A stretch of DNA of 13,661 bases from positions 1 to 13,661 of the forward strand of contig JAOXYB010036917.1 of NCBI GenBank assembly GCA_028565635.1. Direction: 5' to 3'. This document shows, one piece after another, positions 1 to 8,539 of this stretch (positions are counted from its first letter, which is position 1; each line of letters begins with the position of its first letter). This DNA comes from Phoronis ovalis. Taxonomy: Eukaryota > Phoronida > Phoronidae. The position numbers were made by a program, and so were the translations under genes. The notes under the pieces were generated by a model. The model did no database searches and had not been told where the DNA came from. It saw only the letters and a program-made list of their open reading frames with translations.

Positions 1-191
1 TATATTTCAAAAAATTTGGATTGGGTTTGCTACCGCAAGCTAAAATTTTGGATTGGGTTCCGCGGCACATCCCTGTAGTCAAAAACCTTGAGTACCCGGG
101 GAATTAGCCTTAAAAAACTTGCTCAATCACATAAGAGCATGAAGTAATAAAACTAATGCTGAGTGTGATGTTTTTTTTGTTTTGTTTTTAG
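1..191 (+). other. 3' end of a CBFB intron
   Basis: Intron sequence leading to the acceptor TTTTGTTTTTAG at 180-191, which has a strong T-rich tract. No coding frame continues through it. It contains a short two-copy direct repeat with a period of about 31 bases (AAAATTTGGATTGGGTT at 11-27 and AAAATTTTGGATTGGGTT at 42-59), followed by a locally GC-richer patch (58-105) unlike the AT-rich surroundings. The patch could be the edge of an interspersed repeat cut by the window start. The earlier CBFB exons, encoding the N-terminal part of the fold, lie outside the window. Confidence 0.75.
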
Positions 192-308
192 GTACATTTA
201 AAATCACAGTTTATAATGAATGGGGTATGTGTTATATGGAGGGGATATATAGATGTACAAAGGTTGGATGGTACTGCTTGTTTAGAATTTGACGAAGATA
301 GAGCTCAG
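192..308 (+). CDS. CBFB: CBFB internal exon: core of core-binding factor beta
   Basis: CBF-beta is the non-DNA-binding partner that increases the DNA affinity and stability of RUNX (Runt-domain) transcription factors. This 117-base exon encodes 39 residues, in phase 0 at both ends: it opens VHLKSQFI, then MNGVCVIWRGYIDVQRLDG, then TACLEFDEDRAQ. From known family members this corresponds to human residues 95-133, and the Asn in NGVCVIW matches human Asn104, a residue known to matter for Runt-domain binding. Boundaries are an acceptor after a T-rich tract (AG at 190-191) and a near-consensus donor CAG|GTAGGT at 308/309. Exon length and phase agree with the vertebrate exon as I recall it. The ATG at 216 is an internal Met, not a translation start. 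The gene is partial: exons for about the first 94 residues are upstream of the window. Confidence 0.95.
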
Positions 309-2178
309 GTAGGTATACTTTCTATCGGAGACTTGCAAAAGTCTGAAATGACTTTTTTGGTACTATTAGTTTTCATTCTAAATTTAATTATGATTGAAAT
401 ATAAATTTAATTGATTTCTTAAAATTTTTAAGTTTGTGATTATTTCTTGCTTAGCCAGGCTGTGGCTACATAGGAGTGAAATTTTAGAAGTATATAATTT
501 TGGCTATAAAACATGTAGGCAGTGAAAATGTGATATTATATGTTAAATGTTTTTCCTTAAACTAATAATTCATGTGGGGATTTATATTAAAATGTTTAGC
601 CATGTTTTCTTCAACAAGTCTATTTCTATCAGTGTTCTCCTCAAAATAACTTGATCATATTCCATTGCAATAATTATTTTATGAAAACTCAAAAATGTAC
701 GCTTATATATAAAACATGATGATTAATTCTACATTCATCAAGAAAATGATATAATCATGCATGCATTCATCTAGTAATGGTATATTCATGCAAACAATTG
801 TTTTGGAGAACATTCTGATTCATACATTTTGGATTATATGGAAAACAGCTATCTTGTTTTTTTCTAATAGCAATAAATATATACAACTAATAAATTGGAT
901 TCTTGAGGTTACTGCATATATTCAATTGTTTCCTACATTTAGCAAAAGCAGACAGTACATAAACAAATGTAACATACTTGAATGAATAAGCGTTTTATTT
1001 ATTGATTCAGAAAAATAGTATGCCTGTAATTTTATGGGTTTTCTGATGGTTATTTTTATGTATGATTTCAGTTCTTTGTAATAAATATTTGAACATATTC
1101 AGTATATGTTATTCAGCCAAACAAGGTTTCAAAATTGTTAGAAGATGATGTAACTTTGAGTTGAATATGCAGTGTCTGTGGAGTTCACTAAGGAAAATAC
1201 AATTGATTGTTTTCTGCAAATGTCCCCTAGAGCAATAGATAGTATTTATTAATTATCCACATTTCTTTGTGATGTTTATATTTGTGGATGTTTTACAGTG
1301 ATCTCAGTCTAATCAATAATCATTAAGGAAATCATATCTGCACACATCTTCATAAATACACTGTAGAATTGGGATACAGAAATAGATGATTTTGTATTCC
1401 TTTTCAAAAAGTTGCTTAATATTCCCTGAAAGCAAGCGTGCACGCAATACTATTGCCATTCAAACTGACTACGTACATTACGTACATATGCTGTCCCATG
1501 GGCCCTGTATTTTAGCTTGTTTACCATGGGATGTAGATTTTACGTTTGTTTAATACTGATTTCCAAGGGATGAGCTTTGTTCAAATAATTATTTACCAAT
1601 GAGGTAAATATTTTCAGTAAATGATTATATTGCATGAAATTTATTTCTTGAAAATAAATCTATGACAGCTATGGTAATTAAATTAAAGCATGTAAACTTT
1701 CATGAATTCCATGGTTTTATTTACATGGTATAATATTTTGATCAAATTTTCTGTTTTCTGTTACAAAGGCTTAAGGCTTTTTTATATTGGAAGTATTTGT
1801 CAATTTATTTTGCAGAATACAAATACTGCATGCGAGCAAAGCTCTATATATTTTTAATAATTCCAGGCAAATTAAAAAAACAAATTGCTTCTGCATTGAT
1901 TGCTCAGTTGTTAGCCTATAAAATCTGTTTATTTCTGGTAACAGTATGAAAAACAACAAACTATTTTAGGTATTTGTTTTATTCTCTGAAACATATGGAC
2001 AGATTCAATGAAAAAGATAATGACACAGGTACTTGTTAGCAGAAACAAAAAGTTTTTTTTTCTCCTTATTATGATTAAGATATTTTTTTTAATAAATTGG
2101 TGACTTTGGACACTCTTTGAGAATGTTTGATTTTCTGAAACTGCAAAAGACACTGCTAAAGTTATCTTTTACCAACAG
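309..2178 (+). other. CBFB: CBFB intron (phase 0)
   Basis: A 1,870-base AT-rich intron running from GTAGGT at 309 to ACCAACAG ending at 2178. The protein reads directly across it (EFDEDRAQ to VEDAILRQQ), as in vertebrate CBFB, so no exon is missing. It contains one copy of a diverged duplicated segment (353-605), a perfect 8-base-stem hairpin TATTTACC/GGTAAATA at 1590-1610, and a short inverted pair TCCCATGG/CCATGGGA at 1495-1532. Open frames inside it on either strand have no recognisable protein and look like chance frames. Confidence 0.85.
353..605 (+). repeat. Diverged duplicate segment, copy 1
   Basis: Beginning with TTTTTTGGTACTATTAG, this stretch realigns with 5972-6235 in the same orientation. 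Shared landmarks in order are TACTATTAGTTTT-ATTCT, TTTAATTATGATT, AAATTTTTAAGTTTGTGATT, a run around TTTTAGAA, GGCTGTAAA/GGCTATAAA, GAAAATGTGATAT/GAAAATATGATAT, TTCTTAAACTA and TTTAGCCATG. The copies differ by many substitutions and indels. This is probably an old interspersed repeat or a segmental copy between introns; no coding potential and no terminal repeats were recognised. Confidence 0.7.
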
Positions 2179-2298
2179 GTTGAAGATGCAATATTGAGGC
2201 AACAAATAGAACAATATAACAGACAAATGCGGGAGTTTGAAGATCAACAAAGACATTATAGAAGTAATCAGGACAGACAAGCAGAGGCTGAAGCTGAG
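2179..2298 (+). CDS. CBFB: CBFB exon: C-terminal helix and charged tail
   Basis: This 120-base, phase-0 exon encodes 40 residues. It starts VEDAILRQQIEQYNRQ and continues MREFEDQQRHYRSNQD, then RQAEAEAE. The block EDA...Q...R..REFED..R..R matches the vertebrate CBFB segment after ...FDEERAQ (human residues 134-165), but is about eight residues longer because of the RQAEAEAE-type end. It is rich in Gln, Arg and Glu and likely forms a long helix. The acceptor is ACCAACAG (AG at 2177-2178). The 3' boundary is the candidate donor GAG|GTAGTA at 2298/2299, at the same place (Glu|Val) where vertebrate exon 5 ends. If this donor is not used, the frame stays open to TGA at 2341-2343. Confidence 0.92.
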
Positions 2299-2343
2299 GT
2301 AGTACAGGCTTTACTGAATTTCTCTGAGAAGCGTACTCCCTGA
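2299..2343 (+). CDS. CBFB: Read-through CBFB C-terminus (alternative tail)
   Basis: If the GTAGTA donor at 2299 is skipped, the frame adds 14 residues, VVQALLNFSEKRTP, before TGA at 2341-2343. This resembles the C-terminus of the longer-known vertebrate isoform, which after the same Glu reads V-x-V-x-QLL followed by a Lys/Thr-rich end in RP. The resemblance suggests a real coding tail rather than random intron. A candidate poly(A) signal (3025-3030) lies downstream. Alternatively the frame could be chance and this is simply the start of the last intron. Transcript data are needed to choose; both forms may exist. Confidence 0.55.
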   Translation, partial: VVQALLNFSEKRTP

Positions 2344-2738
2344 ATGTAGTGATTGTATGTCAGATGAATGTGCAGGGTGGACATAGCAAAGAATTAAATA
2401 TTCTCTTCTATTAAACCGGTTATTTTAGTCCACCACTTGAGTCCAGGCAGGAAGCTGACTTAGTAAAAAAATAACCATGCATATAATGTATTTCCTGTTT
2501 TATAAGTCCGGAGTGTGTGCTATATATGTTAAATCGTATAGTTGTGACTCTGTTACAAGAAAACATGATCAAGGGAGAAAACTTCTCGTGTTTAAGTGAT
2601 ATTTCTTAAGTTGAAATAGTTCTTAATTTCCTGGCCATATTGTCCAGCCTCTATATTTACTATTGCTTGAAATGAAGTGTGACCCAGGCCTGTGGTATAT
2701 ATATAGTTGTATTTTGTTTGTGATGTCGTATTTTTAAC

Positions 2739-2849
2739 TTGAACCGCAGCGAGAACATTCAGATTTTTGAAGCGAATGCATTATGATGATTTGATAATCG
2801 ATGATGTAGATTAAGGTTTCACAAACTTTAAGATTCCGCTGCAGTTCAA
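2739..2849. repeat. Imperfect inverted repeat
   Basis: TTGAACCGCAGCG (2739-2751) pairs with CGCTGCAGTTCAA (2837-2849) at 12 of 13 positions. Weaker pairing continues inward for about 20 bases (GAACATTCAGATTTTTGAA against the complement of CACAAACTTTAAGATTC). The arms are GC-richer than the surroundings, so this may be the decayed core of a small foldback element or an RNA hairpin in the intron. Confidence 0.55.
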
Positions 2850-3024
2850 CTTGAAGTGGCTAATGTGGTATGAATGCCTTTGCTGCATAACTTATGTCCT
2901 CATTACAAAATGTGACATAACAAGCGAAATACCACTATATCACAGGTCCTATTTTGTTGCAAACGATAGTAGGTAAAGTGGTGAAAAGTGAACATTATAT
3001 AACACTATGACAGCCGAAACAAGG

Positions 3025-3030
3025 AATAAA
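3025..3030 (+). promoter_or_regulatory. CBFB: Candidate poly(A) signal for the read-through CBFB form
   Basis: AATAAA followed directly by a GT-rich run (ATTGTGTTGTC), a plausible downstream element. It would give the read-through transcript a 3' UTR of about 700 bases. AATAAA is frequent by chance in DNA this AT-rich, so support is weak. Confidence 0.3.
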
Positions 3031-4965
3031 ATTGTGTTGTCATTACCAAAATGTCACCCTTTAAAAATCTTATAAATGGCCAAAGTACAAAAAATAGTTA
3101 GTGTCTGTCATGCTGATATGATAGTCCTTAATTTTGATCAAAGTGGGAAATATATGGTTTAATATTAAAATAAAAAATTAACCTTTCATTAGGGGAGCTC
3201 GTGTATTACATGACAGAGAACTAATACAACAAGAAATACATTATTTTTTTTATTTTAAAATTTGCTTGCTCAGAGAATGCCAGTAAAACGTTTGCTCAGC
3301 TTCAAAGTGAATGATTTTTTAGTCCGTCCAAAATCTAGCATTCACTACTTGTGTTTCTAATTTTATGTGTACTTTGTGTTTTATATCAAGTTTGTTAAAG
3401 TTGTTGGATTTATGAAGCACGCTATGTATATTTCTGACAATGAAAATCAGTTTCCTGCTGGACCGGTATATGTGACTGATGAGTGCCAGTGATGATAATA
3501 TAGGAGTTATACCATTTTATGTAGGCTTATACATTCAAGCATTACGTATAAAATATTTTTTTAATAGTTATTCTTATTAATCAATGCATATTATTTCTTT
3601 TATAAGCCTGAAATGGGGATTTATATTTATACATTGTGATGTTGTAATGGTTGCAAACAAGCCTGATGTCTCTGCAAAATTACTGCGCATGTAAAAAAAC
3701 TTTTGCTTGTAGTGAATTCCTCTAATATATGCATGCCGATAAACTTATTCAAGCTTAATTGTGCTTAATTTGTCTGTGAGTAAAAATGTGTCTGTAATGT
3801 TTTGTAAAAATTAGAATGAATGCATCTATTTGACATTATTTTGAAGAAATAATTCTGTCAATTTTTCCTTGCAGAGGTTTTTGTGGAAACGTTAGGCTTG
3901 GTTGTAGAATTTCAAAATAATATGGGAATTTATGAAACTTTAAAATGAAAAAGATCTTCGGACAGCCTATTGGACATGGGGAATTATCTATTGGTACATG
4001 TGTTTAAGATTTCTGGGATGGATCTTTTGGGTAAAAATTTACAAATTGAAGAACATTAAAATCCCACTAGCCAAATTCTTGCTCAACTAATAAATGAAGA
4101 AATGCATTATTTTTCGGAAAAAAATAAGTCTTCTAGTCTTAGCTTTGGTGGTAGTATTATTAAACTATAATTATTTTACATGTAACAGTGATATTAATGT
4201 CCTCTTGAAAGGGAGGAATACATTTTTTTCTGTATTCTTTTTACTTTATTTAAAGTATTTTATTATTTCATTATTGAAATACAGATATATATATTTATGT
4301 ATTAGTTAATGTGCAAGGCTGTAATTTGCATCTCACAGTGTGGGGTTTGCACACAGAAATATTTTTTGTCAAATACAGTTTTATCACTTAAATGAGTTGC
4401 GTTTTTTTTACACTAATTGCAGGCCACCTCTATACATTTGAATGTGTACATTTAATATCCATTTAAAAATAAAACATACAAAGGGACATTTTAACCATTC
4501 CCCAATCATGCCATTCTAGCTCATCCAATCAGCAGATGATTTTTATGAGGTCTTAAATATCAAATTATACTTGAACTTTACATATGTTACAGATCCTGTG
4601 TCAAGCCAAACTTTGTACAACATATTTAGTTAGTGTTTTTGTTTAGGTTATGTTTTTAAGACATCATAGGGATGTTAAGGAATCTTAACAAAATTAATTA
4701 CACTGCAAAGGAAAAAAATGAAAACATGACTATAAAATTTATTTTAGTGACTGCTGTCTTTATATTGGCAAGATAACCACTGGCTATGGTTAAAATTTCA
4801 ATAAAATATTAACATTTTATCAAACAGGTTTTTAAGTGGGTTACCATGCTTATTTTGTTTGTGAGGAAAAGCTATTGAATAAAACCAAATAAACAACTTC
4901 ATGGTTCACTGAAATTGTCTGTGTCAAAAGCTACTAGAAAATCTGATTATTATATGTATAATTTC

Positions 4966-5232
4966 ACTCAGGATTTCTCTTGCCTTCCATAGGTCCGAAA
5001 CAATTATGTTTGCTGGAATTAGTATTCGTGTATTTTTCCATTATTAGCCAAATTTACTCAGGGTTTCTGTTGCATACCACAGGTCCGATAAAAATTATAT
5101 TTGCTGGAATTAGTATTTATGTATTTTTCCATTATAGCCAAATTTTACTCAGGATTTCTGTTGCCTACCACAGGTCCGATAAATATTTGCTGGAATTAGT
5201 ATTCATGTATTTTTCCATTATAGCCAAATTTT
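4966..5232 (+). repeat. Three-copy tandem repeat, ~90 bp unit
   Basis: Copies at 4966-5055 (90), 5056-5146 (91) and 5147-5232 (86). Each starts ACTCAGG(A/G)TTTCT, passes through CATAGGTCCGA or CACAGGTCCGA, then TTTGCTGGAATTAGTATT, and ends TTTTTCCATTAT..AGCCAAAT. An open frame of 91 codons runs across all three copies only because the unit is nearly a multiple of three, and the predicted peptide is simply repetitive. Copies 2 and 3 contain an acceptor-like ACCACAG|GTCC, but it lacks a long pyrimidine tract and I do not call an exon. Confidence 0.9.
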
Positions 5233-5971
5233 ACCTAAGCCCAACAAATAATTGATAAGAAAATTATTTTAGGCTTGATACATCTGCACAAATGCATGGT
5301 CGAATTGCATCTTGAAATATATTCCTGACCTATACATTGTTTTTATTAAAAAAAATAAAATTTAAATACTTTGCTAAGTTTATTTACTACTTTAAAAATT
5401 TAAGCAGCAAGTCCCATTGATTTATTAGGATTGTTGAGAGGTTATATTTGAAAATTTTATCTATATCTAATAACTTATTAGATTTTAATTAAAAAAAAGT
5501 TAAATTATTTATATGTTTGAGCTGTTGAAACAAAATAAGAGACGTCCAACAAGCAGCGAATTCTAAAACATGAAGTTTGAATTCTTAAAAATTTGATTTA
5601 AAAAATAGGTGTAGCAATGCAAATTTGAAGAAAAAATAGGCATAACAATTAAATTTAATCATGCGTTCAGCTGAGAGTTGAAGAAAAAATAGTTTGACAA
5701 ACCTACTGAATTTGCATGGTCGGAAAATTAGTGCTAAATTTGGAAAAGTTGCCAATGATATTATCTGTATCTTAGATATTAATCACAAATCTAAGAGGAA
5801 TTTCCTGTTTTTGTAGATGTGAGTATTGTTTTGTGTGGTTTCTCACATACTTGCAAAATAAACTAATGATAACATGTTGTTTCTATCACAAAATTTAGAC
5901 TGTCACCAGCCAGCTCTGTTAGTGGGTGGTAATTGTTAATGATTCAACAATCCATCAATTAATACATGAAG

Positions 5972-6235
5972 ATTTTTTTTGATACTATTAGTTTTTATTC
6001 TGATGATGTTACTTTTAATTGTATGATTTTTTATTCTGAAAATATTACTTTTAATTATGATTAAAATATTTATTTAATTCATTGTTTAAATTTTTAAGTT
6101 TGTGATTTTTTCTTATAAGGGATAGGGGTAAACTTTTAGAAATAAGTAAATTAAATTTAGGCTGTAAAAATACTGAAAATATGATATGTTGTATAAAAAA
6201 ATTTTTCTTAAACTATGTTAAAAATTTTAGCCATG
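5972..6235 (+). repeat. Diverged duplicate segment, copy 2
   Basis: Same-orientation relative of 353-605. It carries an extra internal tandem duplication of about 35 bases: TTTTTATTCTGATGATGTTA... at 5992-6026 is repeated as TTTTTTATTCTGAAAATATT... at 6027-6061. This accounts for part of the length difference from copy 1. No open frame or terminal inverted repeat is evident. Confidence 0.7.
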
Positions 6236-6877
6236 CTGTCAGATGCGCAAGTGTACAAACTAAAGTCTGAACTCTTAATTTTCTTTAAAAAGTGTACTAG
6301 CTGTTTGAAGCAATTCAAAATTACATTTTTGTATGTAGATATATAACAGCTCATGGAAAAATTCTTTACCATAGTTTATGATTTTTTTTTGTTATTTAAC
6401 TGCTTGTAATGATTGATGAATTACTATATATTTACATACAGATGATTCCATAAAACTTTTCTACTAGTGCTACACTTAAAATGAAATCACATAAATACTA
6501 TGTATGCATTCTAGCCCTGGTAAATACAGCCACTATTAAAGAATTCCATTCATGTTTTAGCAGTAAAACATATTTGCATGGCTCTTTAGACAGTCTTGTA
6601 GGAGCTTGCACTTTATTGCTAAACACATTTAATTTACAAAATATAGCATTTTGTTTCGTATTGTTTATGTCACAGGTTGACTAAAAATATTTTTTAAAGA
6701 AGGCCGTACATGTTTTTAGGTAGAAAAAAAGAAAAACCTAAAAAGCTATATAATAATAAGAAAGTTTGAGAAACATACTGAAACATTAATAATAACTATT
6801 TCATCCAAAAATACACTTCTTTGGAAATTGGAGATCAGCATACACATATTGGATATCATAACCACATCTACAAAAAA

Positions 6878-7214
6878 TTCTACTACATTAAAACACTGAC
6901 TTATTCTTTAATTATTAATTCTACTACATTAAAACACTGATTTATTCCTTAATTATTAATTCTACTACATTAAAACACTGACTTATTCTTTAATTATTAA
7001 TTCTACTACATTAAAACACTGACTTATTCTTTAATTATTAATTCTACTACATTAAAACACTGATTTATTCTTTAATTATTAATTCTACTACTACATTAAA
7101 ACACTCAGACTTATTCTTTAATTATTAATTTTACTACATTAAAACACTAACTTATTCTTTAATTATTATTTCAACTACATTAAAACACTAACTTAATTAT
7201 TCCTTAATTATTAA
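6878..7214 (+). repeat. 41 bp minisatellite, eight copies
   Basis: The unit begins TTCTACTACATTAAAACACT, then GACTTATTCTTTAATTATTA, plus A (41 bases). Copies: 6878-6918, 6919-6959, 6960-7000, 7001-7041, 7042-7082, 7083-7128 (46 bases, with CTA and CA insertions), 7129-7169 and 7170-7214 (45 bases, with an extra TAAT-type insertion). The first five are almost identical, differing by single C/T changes, while the last three are more diverged. This implies recent expansion at the left end and decay at the right end. Confidence 0.97.
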
Positions 7215-7467
7215 TTCTGATGAAGCAAATTTCTAACAAACTGAGAGAACGTTCTGAGGCCTAGAATATTCAAGTTCTGCATGGGAACTGCTTAAAAGTC
7301 GTACAGCACTTAGTATTTTTGCCAATCAGGCTCCAGTTTATATGTTCTGGGATCTTTGATAGAAGCTGGACTGGATATCCAAAATCCAAAGTTTCCTTAA
7401 TATATACAACATTGTTGAAAGGATTACATTAGAAAATGTTCCTTAATATGCAATTTTTTTTTAAAAA

Positions 7468-7520
7468 TACCTCTAAATGACCTTTTGACCTTAAGGTCAA
7501 CTACCCTCACCTTAGAGGTA
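7468..7520. repeat. Nested palindrome with nuclear-receptor-like half-sites
   Basis: The 16-base perfect palindrome TTGACCTTAAGGTCAA lies at 7485-7500, inside an outer perfect 9-base inverted pair TACCTCTAA (7468-7476) and TTAGAGGTA (7512-7520). It holds three AGGTCA-type half-sites: TGACCT at 7478-7483, TGACCT at 7486-7491 and AGGTCA at 7494-7499. This gives a direct repeat with 2-base spacing and an everted repeat with 2-base spacing. AAGGTCA is the core bound by several nuclear receptors. Function as an intronic enhancer is inference only. Confidence 0.5.
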
Positions 7521-8001
7521 ATTACATATCAAACCACACACCTGTGTTCTCAACTGTTCTTGAGTTACGCAAAATAGTTGAAAGATCTTGAAATTACTAT
7601 ATTGGGGAATTACATGTTGTTTTTTTTGCTTGCAGATAATTTTTTGATATTTACAAATCATTGTTGCCTAGAACAATGTTGTCAGTATAACAGCCACTTT
7701 CAATTAATAAATACTGAATTGTTACAAATGGAAAAAAAAGTTGCTCATCAAGTTGAGTGTGACACAACTGAACAGTATTAGTCCCATTCAATCCTAGCCA
7801 TACTGGAGAAACCATGCACCTTTCCTTCAACGGAACAATTTTTTCCACAGTAATCTTTACCCAGTAGGTAGATCACCATTGTTCAGATTAAATCATATGC
7901 TTACATAATAAATAGGAATATTATTGATTTTGTTTTTATCTGTTTAAAATGTGTGTGGTTCTGTTCTTCTGTGCTAAACTACTGGAGTGGTACATAAAAT
8001 G

Positions 8002-8442
8002 TGTTGCAACATTTTTAGACCTCATGCTTTTTGTTTTTTATCATCTTAAAATGTGCAGTAAAATTATAAGAAATCACAATTTTTTTTCTTAAACACATTT
8101 TTGATGCTATTTCTAAGGAAGCATCTAAGTGTTATATGCCTACTATAAAGTTCTAGATTATGGCCACAATAAAGTCAGTCATGAAGGCTAGATATAATAG
8201 ACATGTTTAGTTTTTTTATAAGCCATGTGAACGTAATATCATGTGGCCACGACTTATTATCTTGTAAATTTAGTGTGCACATATCACTTAGATGCATGCT
8301 TCCGTAGGTTTCTACCAGCACGAGTACAGTTTTCTAATAAAATCCTCTGTTAACAAACCATTGTGATTTAATTCTTACAATTTTATTATGTTTTTTAGTT
8401 GATAAAAAAACAAAAAGCATGAAGTCTAAAATTGTTGCAACA
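8002..8442. mobile_element. Foldback (MITE-like) element with long inverted arms
   Basis: The left arm 8002-8170 is the reverse complement, with indels, of the right arm 8240-8442. Outer ends pair exactly as TGTTGCAAC (8002-8010) and GTTGCAACA (8434-8442). Then TTTTAGACCTCATGCTTTTT pairs with the complement of AAAAAGCATGAAGTCTAAAA, AATCACAAT pairs near 8071 and 8360, GGAAGCATCTAAGTG pairs near 8118 and 8290, and TGGCCACA pairs at 8161 and 8242. The loop is about 70 bases. There is no coding capacity and no obvious target-site duplication, so it is probably an old non-autonomous DNA element. Its right end is 37 bases from the acceptor of the candidate last CBFB exon. Confidence 0.85.
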
Positions 8443-8479
8443 TTGATGCATGGTTTCACAAAATTCTTTCTCTTTGTAG

Positions 8480-8539
8480 TCAGGGAACCATCATTCGCAC
8501 CATACGAGTCCATGCAACACGAGTAGCAGCAGTGAATAG
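8480..8539 (+). CDS. CBFB: Candidate terminal CBFB exon with His/Ser-rich tail
   Basis: A good acceptor, TTCTTTCTCTTTGTAG (AG at 8478-8479), is followed in phase 0 by 19 codons, SGNHHSHHTSPCNTSSSSE, and a TAG at 8537-8539. Phase 0 matches the donor at 2298/2299, and the region is GC-richer than its flanks, as expected for coding sequence. It is followed by a plausible 3' UTR and AATAAA at 8711. Vertebrate CBFB also has alternative C-terminal tails after this Glu, but I see no clear residue-level match to them. The tail is polar, His- and Ser-rich and probably disordered. It could instead be a spurious exon; cDNA would settle it. Confidence 0.6.
   Translation, partial: SGNHHSHHTSPCNTSSSSE

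Larger units (their letters stand above)
2299..8479 (+). other. CBFB: Last CBFB intron (phase 0), or 3' flank of the read-through form
   Basis: About 6.2 kb between the donor GAG|GTAGTA and the acceptor TTCTTTCTCTTTGTAG ending at 8479. No convincing protein-coding exon was found on either strand. Open frames at 4094-4309, 6481-6684 and 7578-7781 have low-complexity, AT-driven compositions and no recognisable family. The intron is repeat-dense: an inverted repeat (2739-2849), a three-copy ~90 bp tandem (4966-5232), a second copy of the duplicated segment (5972-6235), a 41 bp minisatellite (6878-7214), a palindromic half-site cluster (7468-7520) and a foldback element (8002-8442). The stretch 2344-4965 otherwise holds nothing I can recognise. 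Confidence 0.6.

Noticed and set aside
117-126. ACTTGCTCAA shared between 117-126 and 13471-13480
   Set aside because: Ten bases only, without extension on either side.
216-404. 62-codon open frame starting at ATG 216
   Set aside because: Only 216-308 is coding, as part of a CBFB exon that begins at 192. The ATG is an internal Met, and the frame after 308 is intron past a consensus donor.
1473-1490. Direct repeat TACGTACAT twice around 1470-1488
   Set aside because: Too short to interpret; compatible with chance.
1771-2280. Three minus-strand open frames
   Set aside because: One overlaps the antisense of the CBFB exon at 2179-2298; the others are low-complexity intron frames.
3875-3895. 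Possible alternative terminal CBFB exon (RFLWKR then TAG) after the acceptor ATTTTTCCTTGCAG
   Set aside because: The acceptor is good and the phase fits, but six codons give no similarity to test and there is no nearby poly(A) signal. It cannot be separated from chance.
4094-4309. 71-codon frame with a hydrophobic start (MKKCIIFRKK then a Leu/Val run), resembling a signal peptide
   Set aside because: Hydrophobic, Ile/Leu/Tyr-rich frames are expected from AT-rich intron. It matches no family and shows no coding-like composition.
4980-5255. 91-codon open frame
   Set aside because: Produced by the ~90 bp tandem repeat having a length close to a multiple of three; the peptide is just the repeated unit.
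7578-7848. Overlapping open frames on both strands
   Set aside because: Neither has recognisable motifs or splice-site support, and both lie inside the large CBFB intron.
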